A DNA stretch of 64,000 nt from Monosporascus cannonballus (Eukaryota; Ascomycota; Sordariomycetes; Xylariales): NCBI GenBank assembly GCA_004154925.1, contig QJNS01000101.1, positions 124,001 through 188,000 on the forward strand, given 5' to 3'. The position numbers were made by a program, and so were the translations under genes. Below, in pieces: positions 1-12,045 of the stretch; position 1 is the first letter of the stretch, and the number at the start of each line of letters is the position of its first letter. A model generated the notes under the pieces. The model was not told the DNA's origin and made no database searches. It saw only the letters and a program-made list of their open reading frames with translations.

Positions 1-716
1 GCCTGGGATGGTTCTAACTCTGCTGACCTGGACTTCACACGGCCGAGCCGAGCGCGGGACGAATAGTCCTCTCCGTTCTGAGGTGCGAGTTGCGCATAAT
101 CCAAACCCACCTTTGTCACCGGGGATCACCGGGAACGGCACGAGGATGGGACGGAGGCACCACGTTCATGGTTCGGACACAGGCACGTTCACTTCCCGAT
201 GAGCTATGCGGGGAGGAGACTGGAGATACGTATACATCTTATTAACTTAGGATTAAACCCTTTATCTGGGCGGTACCGTACGGGGTACCTGGAACTGGAA
301 GACCTGTAGTTACTTGATTACCGTCAAGGCGATCGTCCCTCGGCGCCCGATTACGCATGGGGATTAAAGATTGCGGGATTCCGAGCGTCCGGGGGTCTTC
401 ATTCTAATTATCTGAAGACGTTGACTGGGCTATACGTAGATGCCTTCGTGTTGAGGCGGGCAAAGTTACGGCCAGTTGATACCCCACGGTGGGTTTCTTA
501 TCGATTAACTCAGGTAGCCGGATTTGCACCCTCGAAGCTGAGAGCCTATTTCGTTATTTCCTGGGGGATAGTCATTGAATATAAGATCCCATACGGGAAG
601 CTAGATGCGTAATACTCCCCCGACCAGTCCGACAGCCTGGTGCGTTCGCGACGGACAAGTGATACAACGACTGTCTTACCCTGGTGAATTTGAAACTTCG
701 CCACCTGTCGGATAAC
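1..716. other. intergenic, upstream of the sugar kinase gene
   Basis: I see no gene here. The short open frames are not conserved-looking and overlap on both strands. The last few hundred bases must hold the promoter of the kinase gene that starts at 717, but no clear TATA or factor site stands out. Confidence 0.5.
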
Positions 717-2074
717 ATGAAGCTCGTCTGTGTTGGGGCTTGCTACGTGGACACGATTCTGAGGCAAGTCGAGTCGTCTCCCAAGTCGAACCCGATCTGA
801 CTCGGCTGTACATAGTGTGCCACACTATCCGGAAGAGGATGCCAAGTTGCGTGCTACGAGTTTACAGGTCAGGCGTGGGGGAAACTGCCCCAACACCCTC
901 GAAGTCCTCCAGCAGTTGCTTCGAAAGGAGCGGGAGCAGCAGCAGCAGCGTGGGCGGGCTATCACGCCGTACCTGATATCGTGCCTGCCTGCCGCAGGCT
1001 CGCCAGCGACCCGTAGGATCACCGAGTCTTTCGGGCCAGACGCTTTGGTAGACCTTACGAAGTGTATCTACCGCGCCGAGGATAACCCGGCCAGCAGTTA
1101 TATCATAAGGAGCGAAAGTACAGGGAGTCGTACCCTCGTCAACTATAACAACCTCGCAGAGATGACGCTCGATGAGTTCGTCGAGGCGGTAAGCGACGTC
1201 GGTGACGATTCGTGGTTCCACTTCGAGGTACGCCGATATTAACCATCGGGGTGCCTATGCTACACAGCTGACCGGGACCTACGACCCGACGGCAGGGCCG
1301 GATTCCGGTGACGACGTTACGATGCATGAGCCATTTGAGAAGATCAATCCCTAATGCGAAGATAAGCGTCGAGGTCGAAAAACCGGGCCGCGAGGGGCTA
1401 GAGCAGCTGGCCGCGGAAGCAGACGTCGTCTTCTATTCGCGGAGCTGGGCCGAAGTATGTGTTTGAATCCCGGTGTGATGGCTGCTGCTTAGGTGGAGGA
1501 GCTGGCAAAAGAATCACACGTTAACAATTGCGCGGCCGCGTAGAGCAAAGGGTACCAGAACGCGCAGCAATGCCTACGGGCCCAATCTGGCGTTGCACGC
1601 CGGGCGTAAGTTGCATGAGACCATCCCTCCCGCTGACTGATGCAGGACAGCATGCGCTGAAGTATTTTGGGTTGCAGGCACCATCTCCTGTGCACGTGGG
1701 GCTCGGAAGGGGCATCAAGTCTATCGCCAGCAAGCGGAAATGCGGTGTCTTGTCCGGCGACGGTACCGGGACAGGCAATCCGTGTGGTCGAGTGAGTTCT
1801 GTTTCGTTAGACCGCTGCTGGTGGGAACGCAACGGAGAGGCAGCCAAGCGCCGGTGGTGGGAGCCTCGTGACAATAGCAGAGTCAACTAACGAACATCCC
1901 TGGGATAGTACGGTAGGGGCCGGGGACACCTTCATCGCCGGGGTGCTCTTTGGTCTGCTGTGCCACCAGCAGGATTGGGACACGGAGTCCAAAGTCAGGT
2001 TTGCAGTGCAGCTTGCGACGTCCAAGGTGCAACAGGAGGGACTGCGGGATCTGGCGCCGTCCAGGCACATGTAA
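717..2074 (+). CDS. pfkB-family sugar kinase, ketohexokinase-like
   Basis: Likely phosphorylates a ketose such as fructose with ATP in the cytosol. Exons read as 717-763, 816-1227, 1296-1454, 1544-1605, 1678-1791 and 1909-2074, giving 319 aa, a normal ketohexokinase length. The N-terminus (MKLVCVGACYVDTILSVPHY) and the RRGGNCPN segment that follows are typical of the sugar-binding half. The exon 5/6 junction rebuilds the family signature DTVGAGDTF, which carries the catalytic Asp and the anion hole. All six exons join in frame. Introns 2 and 5 have clear CTGAC/CTAAC branch sites. Intron 1 (764-815) begins GCAAGT, a GC-AG intron with branch sequence CTGAC. The ATG at 717 is the only start giving the complete family N-terminus. 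The last residues (after QQEGLRDLA) are less certain because GTAAGT overlaps the stop. Ribokinase-like specificity cannot be excluded. Confidence 0.88.
764..815 (+). other. GC-AG intron in the sugar kinase gene
   Basis: The donor is AG|GCAAGT instead of GT, the branch region is ATCTGACTC, and the acceptor is ACATAG. Removing exactly these 52 nt rebuilds the codon run ILSVPHYPEED of the family. Reading through meets a stop at about 799. GC-AG introns are a known minor class, usually with an otherwise strong donor as here. Confidence 0.75.
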
Positions 2075-2937
2075 GTGATAGATTGAATAGATTGAGGGGG
2101 GTTTGGGTGGGTGGGCGACTGAGCACAAGGAAGCCCCGACTGGCGAGATGCTCAAACCTCCAGGATTGACTGGCTAGCAGAATAGGGAGGGGTTAGGGAG
2201 TTATTAGTTTGGTAGTGTTGGCGCACAGCCGTATGAATATTTCATCAATCAGGCCCCACGATGGACAGCACCGTTACCTCCCCTTGCTCTCGATTCTGGC
2301 CTGCCCGCATTCACGTGTGGCGACGAACACGTGATCTTACGAGGGGTGGATGACTCGTAATCTCATCGTATGTAACTTTGGCAACATGGGGGGAGAGGGT
2401 CCAAGTCGGGTCCATGGAGGAGGGTGAGTGTGGTCCTCATGGACTGGCCGAGACGCGGGAGAAGAGCATCGAAGGGGAATTGCATGTGGCTCTTCTCCTT
2501 GGAATTTTTACCAATCTCTACACACGCACATACATGTAATAGCTACGTTCGTCCGTAGTAAGGGGCCCTTCCCTTAAACCATCAATCAAGCTACAAGCTC
2601 CATATATACAAGGCGTAAGGAGCGGTGAGACTGGGGAACTACGAAGAAAGAGGAATGTGTGATGAGTGGTCGAGGACAGCTGAGACGTGGTGCGGGAGCG
2701 GAGAAGGTTGGTGGTCTCTGCCCAGGTTGCTGGTCTCTTTTCAGTGCTGTCACACTCGGCTCCGGCGATGATGTGTGCTTCTCAATCTTGCTCGAGGTGA
2801 CATTTACTACGATAATCGTGTGGTGTGGACGTGCCGGAGCTGTCCATTGTACAACCTATTGTAGCACTCGAAAGGGGTTCCTTGGAACTTGTAGAGCGCG
2901 CTTACTGAGTACTCGTACTGGGTGCTCCGTGGGTGTA

Positions 2938-3124
2938 TCCCCCGAGGCGGGGCATAAGAGCACAGCCATAACTGGCAAGTACAATTGTGATCTATGCACT
3001 TTGTAGATGGATTTTCCGTCACGAATCGAAGTATTCGAACTGGGACTTCATGGAACGCATATCCAATTTAGGCTAGCGCTGTAACCGCTCCGGTTATGGC
3101 TGTGCTCTCATGGCACCTGGGGGA
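2938..3124. repeat. inverted-repeat element, MITE-like
   Basis: The arm at 2953-2975 and the arm at 3090-3112 are reverse complements over 23 bp with two mismatches (core agagcacagccataac against gttatggctgtgctct). A looser complementarity extends outward to tccccc at 2938 and ggggga at 3124. The interior of about 115 bp has no coding sequence. This could be a miniature inverted-repeat transposon or a large RNA hairpin. I see no clear target duplication. Confidence 0.4.
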
Positions 3125-6100
3125 GATTGCAGGCGACCTTACGAAGACAAGTTAGAGGCACGTCACAAGATTCCTCGGACGAGATTCCTGTCGATTAGCA
3201 GCCGCTACGAGGAGCTACACTGACCCGACGGGGGCATCGCAGGACGGGGAGCAGCATTGCATCTTTATCTACCAATGTCATCAAGGAGATCTACAGTCAC
3301 AACTGACTCATTCATTAGCTTGCCCGCAATAGGCGAGGAAGGAAGGTAGCAGCTACTGAAGACGGGTCATTGTGGCTATTCGCAACTATTGAGTAAACCC
3401 CGCTAAATCGGCCTTTACCAGACAGAGCAACACTGCAATAGGTTGGCATGCCAGGGTGGTAGATGCTCCATCTCTAACTTCATCGATGCCCCCCCATGCG
3501 CGAAGCGTGATTTGGGTTTCCCCTCAGGGCGTCAGCAATGCCCAGGCTTCAAGGGTAAAAGAGCCACTCATACGGTGATAAAACCATTTCACGGCCGAAC
3601 TCCCTGCACCCACAGTTGTAACGGTTACAATAGAAGTCGGCTTACTGTTATGTTCCCCCTCCCCCCAACAGACCGAGCGATGATCAATCGACTGGGGCCG
3701 ATATATGTACAGGCCGGAGGAGCGGCTGACGAAAGAACCCCAAGGTTAGAACTCCAACGTTGGCAGGTTCCGATACCCCATTTGATACCCCATTTGTTAC
3801 TATGTACATAATGTATAGCCGAATCCCCGAATACCGGTCAATTGTACGATTAGCCGGTTCTGGTATGGTAAATCAATCTTCGTGTGGGTTGCCATGCATG
3901 TGTGTGAGGCGGCGACTGTTGACGCAGGCAGACCGCTGAAGATCTCGGAAGGGCTTGGAAAATGCACAATAATAATCCTCTTCCCTGCCTTCAAGGCAGC
4001 CTGGGGTACGGTAGCGCCTGGCCATCGACCGCATGCGCCTGGGTTCTAACTTTCTCAGAGGCTAAGACTTGCGATTGGCTGACAGGTGAAGGACCTGACT
4101 ACAGGTCCAATACGGCTGCTCACTCACTACTGCAGAGGTGTAGGGCTCTTCATTTTCGTTACTACTACGTAAGGAGACGCGGCATGGGTATGAAATCGGA
4201 CCTGTCTTGACCGAGGCAGTGCCTAGCCGACACTTGCCGTGATAATGAGATGCGTCTTATAGATGACACGGTCGACAAGTTGTTCAACTGGTTGTACAAG
4301 GAAGCCCGGCAGGTGTGCCTCTTTAGCACTACCGCCTCCTCTCGTCAGCATATATCCGCATAGGTACGTATGTACGGTACTACCTGTGCGGGCCACAATT
4401 AGATCGGTGAGAGGGGGGTATTCCTCGTACCAACATTCAAGGTTGGAGCGCACTACTCAGTCCAGACGTACGTCTCCGTTCGCCTGTGGATCTCGGGCGG
4501 AAGCAAAGCTTGCTACATGGGTGTCATCCACTTACATGAACGGATACCCGTCTGAATAGTATTTACAAGCCACTCATAGTTCTCACAGGCCGGGTGGTGA
4601 GAAGACGAACACTCGTATGTAAGCCCCGAAGGTCCATGGCCCCGTCACGGAGTTGTACCACACGCTTCCCAGTGATGCAGAACGACGGCTACCGATACCT
4701 AGCTTGTAGGTAGCCCAAAGGTCGCTTAGATTTGGGCAGCCCCCTTTATTGCCAGTCAGCAGGCGGAAGGCTGAGTGGTTGATACCACTTGGTGGCTTTG
4801 GATGTATCCGTAAAACCGCTCGCTTCCTGGAAGTCATTGCGGCGATCTAGCACATGCGGTTGATTCCGGTACCGCCCTATGTAATTTTGAGAATCGCTGC
4901 ACCTCGGATCCTGATTGTTACGTTCTCCGGATCCTACAGTTCGGTGCCGTTAGAAGATGCTCCTACTTCCTCAGTGTAAGCACGGAGAGTCTCATCAGGG
5001 ATCAGAAAAGCGCCGTTGAAAACGGACCAGGATATGTATTTTTCGTTTAGTTCAAAATTGTAGGTACGCATCCGTTGTAGTATGGACTGTGATCCGGGAC
5101 CCTGCAAGTTATGTGCTTCATGGAACCGCAGCCTTGAATGTACATTGAGCCGAACTCTAAATAAGTTGGGCTAGCAGCTAGGAAGGAGGGCAAGGGTTGA
5201 TATCAGATTGATCTGTAATAATGGAAATCTTCCAGAGAATTCCCTCGTCTTTCATTGGAACGACGAGGGACTTGGCAAAAAATTAACGGGATTTTCCTGC
5301 CACTCTTGTATCGGCAAGTCCTCGACCTAAACAGCCGGGCAACCAGTTCGGGTTCTGCTGCCCGGCCACCCTGGGTAGGGAGATACCGTATAGATGAGTA
5401 GGAAGCTGCTGACATGCGGAAGGTTCGTGCATATGTAATACCTTTTGTCTAGGACACACGGCGCCGAAGAGAGCAAGTTTTAAATCTAAGATCGTATCTC
5501 GGTCTCGGAACGCAGATGTTGACAAATAACACGACGTGGTGAGCCGGAAGACACAAGCAGGACTTTGTAACAACGGGTTCCATCGCAATCCATTCGAATG
5601 GCCATAATTCGTATACCTCCAAATTAAGCGAGGCAAATCCGCGAGTTCTCATCAAAGACCCTTCGCGTCCGCGTCAGCGCCTTATTAGGCAGAGACTTTT
5701 CCTCAGCCATATCCAAATGAGCCTCAATTGTGGGTTTCGAGGATATGGATGGTGTGGTTAGGACGTGGCACATGCCACCCTTTCAGAGACGAGGCGTGGA
5801 CGCTTGGGTGACTGTTGATGGTGCGTAGGTAAGTATGTGGCCTATCCGATCTTTTGTCTCGCTCGGTGCACAGGATATACATGGGTGCTAAAGTGAGTCC
5901 TGTCGGCCCTGGTTCCACTGAGCCCGCCTCCACGAGTAGGTATCTTTAGTATTGCCTAGCAAACGGGGTCCCAAGTGCCCTTGAATGGCATGGAACCGTG
6001 CTCCTTAAAAGGGATGGCCAACATACTTAGCGGGTGATGCAACAACAAATAGCAATGTACATATACGGATTGTTAACGAAGTAAGTCGGTGCTAAAACAA

Positions 6101-9100
6101 TTGGCATGCCCTACAATGGTATTGCCCTGGCTGAATGTGTCAATTATTTAGGGTCGACTTGCCAAGCAACAAACCAACGCAATACAGTAAGTAGTGTAGT
6201 ACCCATCTGGGAGATATCTGGGCAAGCTGCCTGGTACAGCACCCCGTACACACAAGGTTCCGCCCTCGGGGACTGCGAATTGCGGACACAAGTAAGGACC
6301 CCAAGCTTACTACTAATAAGGGATGGGGGGACGGAGGCGATGATCTCTTCTCGTGTACCTAAGGTAGGTATGTAAAATGGTCAAAGAACATTACCACAAC
6401 TCCCGGGGGTATTCTTTGCTAGGTACCCCAACTGGCCAACCATATGCCGTATGAAGCAAAAGTAGATTCCTATGGAAATTGTATGGAAGATACATTGGCC
6501 GCTTCCGCCCAGATCGATCCCTGTCCCTTTTCAATAGCGGCAAGCGCTGGCAAAACCCGCCAGATCTTGATTATTCCCCGTGCAAACTTATACGGGAAGT
6601 TTACCGGCGCTATAGTGGACACAGAACCATGGAATGGCTTGAAATGTACTTATCGAAGATATTGCCTGCCTTCTCCGAGGTTTCGCCATGCCGTTATGAA
6701 AGTTTTAAGGAACATTGAGCAAAGTGTACTTTTTCCGAACGTATACAATGAAATTCCTACTTTTCAAGATGCATTAACTCTATAACCGCTTGCCACTCAG
6801 TGTATGAATGTATAAGCTACAACACGGAGGGTATTTTCCGATCGGGCTCCACCCGACCAGATGTAGGTTGATGCAAGTTGTTCATAGACATAATCTAACA
6901 GTTCCGTTACGCTTCGTCCCCTCGTGAGCTACTAAAGTCGATCTGGAAGACAGTGGCTTATGTATATCCTCTACAATTTTCTTTGGGACCGCAATAATAA
7001 CTACTTATGGCAGCAACTGTGCCTAAGGAGGCAACTAGCAGAAAACACCCCGTATTTGTAGGAACTTAACTAACCGCGATGCTCAACGTTACTATGTTAA
7101 TTGCTTCGCTAAAGTAACGGCATGTTCGAAGATTCAAGAAAAGATCTTTGCTATGTGGGCCACTTTAAATATATGTACTTTGCGTACCTGTAATCTGCCT
7201 CCACCATGTATCTCCGTAGTATGTAGTTTACGGAATGGCATCCACCACTTAAAGCAGGGCTGCCTGAGCGATTTTTACCAATTATCGCCGTGTCGCAAGG
7301 TGGATTCAAAGTTTCAGTTATGATGGAGCAGTCCGGGAAAACTCTTAAAAGCGAGGCTTGGCTTGAGATACGTCTAGACGGGGCGTTCGGCGGCGCTTGC
7401 CAGGTCACGGGCATTTCATGATTTGCATTCATTCCTATGCCCACTTCGGGATCAACAATTCTGGGTCGATGTTCGGAGACACATGCGAAGCGTCTAACCA
7501 GTTTGCTTCTACCGACACAGCCAATGCCAGCCAATGGACCAGGCAATAACTCTAATACATGATTCGTACCCGTTGCTTGCAAGTACATGCGTGCATGATC
7601 TGGTGGGTAGGGGATGCAGACACGTCTCTGGCTCTCTCAGCTAGGCGTCCGTTACGCACCTCAATGTCAAAACCTTCACGGATGGGGGTATGTAAGAAGC
7701 GCCACTTTACTGCAGCATAGGAATTCAATCAAATGGGCACGAGAGACAACGGACACCGACTCTCGCCCTGGCGTACGTTCGTACAGGCGCCACTCTTTGC
7801 GTGTGCGTGCGAGGGGGAACATTAAAGGAAGGGTTGGATTTTGCACCTATCTATGTACGGTATCGATCTAGCCCATTTGTCTGCGGATCGATCTCACCGC
7901 AGCGGTGGATTGATTGTATCACCACCAGAAACCCACCATCGAAATCTCGGACCTGACAACGACTTGGATGTGCATGTTAAATGTGGCTACATTGCTACAG
8001 ACTCCAAAACGTATTTTTAGTTTGCTACCTCTAGTGGGTCATTATGTGTGAAAGAATGTATATGTGTATAGAAAATAATATGGCAAGTGACCTCGTCGGT
8101 TTCTTTCAAACATCGATAACTGTCGACCTACAATTAGTGGTAAGCGCCGGCAGGACGATCGGTCATGTCCCAACCCGTACAAATTCGTAAGTGGTCTTAC
8201 GTGACAAGTCGGGATCAAAAAAATTAACACACCCGTACCCAAATACCCCCATCCAAATATTAACCTAGTAACGTTAAGAAACCCAAAGAGTTAACGTAGC
8301 AATTTTAATAAAGCTATGTATATTTATTTGAAGGCCAGATATCAGGCTATTATACGACCCACATAGATTTGTCCAAGTTGGTTACCTTAAAGTTTTGGAT
8401 TCTGGTAAGGCTCTGATGTTAATATAAGGGTGCGTGAGTGTCAATTTTCCCAATCACGACTTGCCTGACTACATAATGAGCCTAGTGGAGGTAACGAGGA
8501 GTACTCTGGGGGTTATACTTGCCTAGGTATGCTTCAAGTTCCAGTTGTCCCAGGCGCTAGCCATCGAGCCCTTGAAGTGCCTGCTTAGTGCACCGCCCGT
8601 TGCTATGCAATTTTTATATAGTACATAGTAGTGCATATCGATAGGTAATTTGCATGGAATCTCGACAAAGCTTGGCAGCCCCGTACCAGTTTTGTACAAC
8701 ACTCCCTGTTCTACACGTACTCAGCAGTAACATAAGCTGGCTGCGGGAAATCAGCCTATCATCTCCGCAGAGCTACAATACACTAGGTGCTCAGGCAAGT
8801 ATCGATTATTCGGTTGGTATATCTTACATCTCTTCTAGAATTAGTACATATGTTTATTCTACATGGAGTACTAAAGAGCTAAAACCAAGCTTAAGGTGTT
8901 GCTTGCCTTTGCTTTGCCATGCGGCGGCATAGAGCATATGTGTTGGGCTTAACGAAGCGGGTATAGATGATAGGCATGCTTGCTAGGGCGCTTTACAAGG
9001 CGATAGCAACCAACCATCTCTCTCGGTACCACCTAGCAGCCTAGCACTGAGTATAGCCAGCCCCAAGCATTACATATTTGGTCGATGACAAGCTGGCGTT

Positions 9101-9564
9101 AGAGATATCTTAATGTGCAACGCCTGCATGCGGGGCTGTGGTATTTTAATGACGCATCCATGTAAATGCTAGGCACTCGTTCGGTAGGACTGGCCGGACC
9201 TGGTAAGGTCGCGTCAGAGCATCAATGATTTATCATGGCGGATGGATGTAGCAAATGGCGGCTGGAAGTCAGAACCTTTACTTTACGTAGTACTTATGTC
9301 CTTGTCGTTGCAGATTCACGGATCTGTTTTGGGCTGTGAGGAACCAGGAGAGCAAGTCTTAGACCAGGGAGAGGGTCGTGGGAGTGCCTCGTTGGACTAC
9401 GTTCTTCCATACACGGCCCCTGAAATTTGCAGGTTCACACAAACCTCACTCCTATCCAAGTCTGTTCCGATGACCAGGTACGTACTAGGCATATATGACC
9501 CCAGGTCATATGTGCGCTTGTTAATAGCAGTACAGTAGACGGAGGCCGTCAAGGAAGGGGATGG

Positions 9565-9590
9565 GGAGGATGATGGATCCGCCATCCTCC
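9565..9590. repeat. short palindrome around a BamHI-like core
   Basis: GGAGGATG and CATCCTCC form an 8-bp stem around atggatccgc. It lies in non-coding DNA and its role is unknown. Confidence 0.3.
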
Positions 9591-10923
9591 GCGGCGTATC
9601 TTACTGAGTCCGCACTTTATCCATGGTTGATGTGACAGGCTGAACATCGGCAGAAGTAGTAGACGACAACGATGAAGTTGCCGTCGTCTCTTCAAAACAA
9701 GAGGAGTGAGATTAGCGGGCGGGTGGGAATCGCCTTCCTACCACACAAGTCACGAAAGCGCAGGCTAACAACGGGGTGGGTTGTCTGAGAGGCATGTTCT
9801 AAAGATGTGGGTAGCCCCAGACGAACGGGTTTCGAAGTAAAAAAAAAAAGGTTACCAATGCCAAATGCTGGAAGCGGATAGGCCTTGGCCTTCCGGTTGC
9901 TGGCCGCCTTTGCCTAGTCCATGCATAGGAGTGTGCAAGGGCTGGGGAGTTGTAGATGTGCGCAATTTGGCGGTTGGAGGGACGGTGCCGGATTAGGGCA
10001 AACGACGTGTGCTTAGCCCGGCGTCGGCTAAAACGTGCGCCTGATTTGCCCAACGCCACGCCGCCAGGGGCGTGTCGAGTAACCTCCAGGGGTGTGAGTT
10101 TGTCGAGCTCCCCTTTCGGATGCGACCTTAAGACCCTTGGATACGTAAATGCAGCAGCTGGATGGATGGTCTTCCGGTAGGGCCTAAGACGCATGGGTGC
10201 TGCTGCTTCCTGGGGCAGTACCACCCGTAGGGTACCCCTGGATAGTTTCCCGTCTTACCTGCTTGGGGTTGGCTGCGACCGGCTTAGCAAGCCCTTGCTG
10301 CACACGGCTATTCCTGACCACCCAGCATGATCAAAGACGCCTTGTCTACGGTGGTCCACCAGCCATTGAAGTAGGTACGTACACCTGCCGCCAATGCTAC
10401 CCGTCGTCGACCTGTCCGTCCCCGGTCGTCAATACAGAGAATCCCCCTTCACAAGATAGCGCTTGTCTATATCCCTGTCGAAACCATATGACGCAGAAAC
10501 GATGAACCGTCATACAAGCAAAGCAGCGACGCGCGCGTGGACACAAACGCACTTATTGCTTGCATACGCGCACATGCCAAAGCGAACAATGTCGCTCACA
10601 CATATTGCTCGTCGGCCCCGCCCCAATATAATCCTCCCTATGCCATTCCATATAGAGCCTTTGCCGCTCGTAGGTTCGATAGCATCGGTGATGAGCCCGT
10701 CAGGCTATTACACACTTAGACTCCATAGCTGGACTTGAAAGACTCATCCCGACTCTCCCATACATATAACCACCCATACACCCCGTTACGAAGTCACCCA
10801 GAATACTACCGTGCTCCAAGAAGAGGTTCTCTTTTTACTCACTGGACAGCCTTCCGCGGCACGCCTTACGACTTGGACTCCCCACTTTCAACTACGCCCG
10901 ACTCTCTGGCCACGCTTTTCAAG

Positions 10924-12045
10924 ATGATGCCCTCGGTCTTGGGGGGCCCCGTCCAGAACGGACCTTTTCCGATGTGTCCAACAGATTTCATGCCCGATGA
11001 TGTTGCGCTGCAGTTGGCTCTATCAGATTCGATGCGGTGCATCTCACGCGGATCTGCCTGTCAACGACCACAAAACGCTATGCGGGTGGTCAAGCCGAGT
11101 AGTGCCAGCAGTAGTCCACAGACGATGATGGCACGCCGGAGGACGTTGATGAATGATGGGAACTCGGCGAGGCGTCGACAGCAGGTTCTGGAATACGCTA
11201 TCACACAACAAATTCAAGGGCCCTCGCCGCAATATTCGAGCTATCCAGAGCCAGTCAAGAGGGCCAGTCGGCCAGTCAGCTGGCATCCAGGCTCGCACCT
11301 GCGACAGCCTCAGGAACAGATGCAGATGCATCAAACCATCCCACAACCAGATTACTCCCAATACGTTGTTCCCCTGCCAACACCTTACGCCCCGGCGGAT
11401 GTCTATACCGGATATCAGCATCTTCCCCCTACTCCTGCCGCCTACTCCGCTCACACATCGCCATCGCCCTCATTCTCGCCGCTGCCATTTCCCTTCGCGG
11501 TACCACCCCAAACGCAAGCCCCGCCCCAGTACATCTCAACGAGTACATGGGATCCTCCACATCAGGCCGGATCAAGTCAATATTCTACGAACGGCAGCCC
11601 TGAAGCCGGCGTATCATTGCCGCCTCCGGTGGGCCATGGCCACTTCGGCCTGAATACATTCAATATTCATGCGTTCGGTGGCTGCACTGCTCCCCCCACT
11701 CCCGACGACATACAACCCGCGGTCCCTTCGGAAGAAGAGATTCCATACGAGCCACTCGAAGACCCGGAGGAGGAGGAGGAAGGCGAAATATTAGTTGGGA
11801 TGGGTCTTTATGATCCCCCCGTCAAGGCGGAGACGGATCCCGAACTTGATAACTACCGGACATCGACATCGCAATTACTGGGAACGACATACAGAAGGGG
11901 TCAGGGACTTAAACTAGAGGAGGCTTGGGAGCCCCCGGCATCAGATGATGAAGACGAAGGCGAAGACGCCGACGGAGAGGAGGAGGAGGAACGAACGAAG
12001 GTGGATGCCACACAGTCAACGACGGCTCAGCAGCCCTGGAAATAA
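10924..12045 (+). CDS. conserved-looking acidic, Pro/Gln-rich protein of unknown function
   Basis: One open frame of 373 aa from ATG at 10924. The frame stays open upstream to about 10735 but holds no earlier ATG. The N-terminus (MMPSVLGGPVQNGPFPMCPT) is followed by a basic segment with RRRTLM and SARRRQQVLEYA. Next comes a long low-complexity Pro/Gln/Ser/Tyr stretch. The C-terminal part is acidic: EEEEEGEILVGMGLYDPP, then a block with DPELDNYRTSTSQLLGTTYR and GLKLEEAWEPPASDDEDEGE. That C-terminal block looks like a conserved motif of an uncharacterised filamentous-fungal family, from memory and not verified. No enzyme fold, membrane segment or signal peptide is visible. The composition suggests a disordered nuclear or regulatory protein, which is inference. 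An upstream coding exon joined by an intron cannot be ruled out. Confidence 0.65.
   Translation: MMPSVLGGPVQNGPFPMCPTDFMPDDVALQLALSDSMRCISRGSACQRPQNAMRVVKPSSASSSPQTMMARRRTLMNDGNSARRRQQVLEYAITQQIQGPSPQYSSYPEPVKRASRPVSWHPGSHLRQPQEQMQMHQTIPQPDYSQYVVPLPTPYAPADVYTGYQHLPPTPAAYSAHTSPSPSFSPLPFPFAVPPQTQAPPQYISTSTWDPPHQAGSSQYSTNGSPEAGVSLPPPVGHGHFGLNTFNIHAFGGCTAPPTPDDIQPAVPSEEEIPYEPLEDPEEEEEGEILVGMGLYDPPVKAETDPELDNYRTSTSQLLGTTYRRGQGLKLEEAWEPPASDDEDEGEDADGEEEEERTKVDATQSTTAQQPWK

Larger units (their letters stand above)
2075..10923. other. long gene-poor interval without a recognisable gene
   Basis: About 8.8 kb of roughly balanced base composition. Open frames are short (mostly under 150 codons), overlap on both strands and show no domain I recognise. 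None can be extended by plausible introns into a family member. It contains a 187-bp inverted-repeat structure (2938-3124), a 12-bp unit repeated twice (gataccccattt at 3772-3795) and a small palindrome at 9565-9590. Repeated taggtac/gtatgtac-like words are frequent. Fast-evolving or lineage-specific genes or long non-coding RNAs could be hidden here. Confidence 0.5.
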
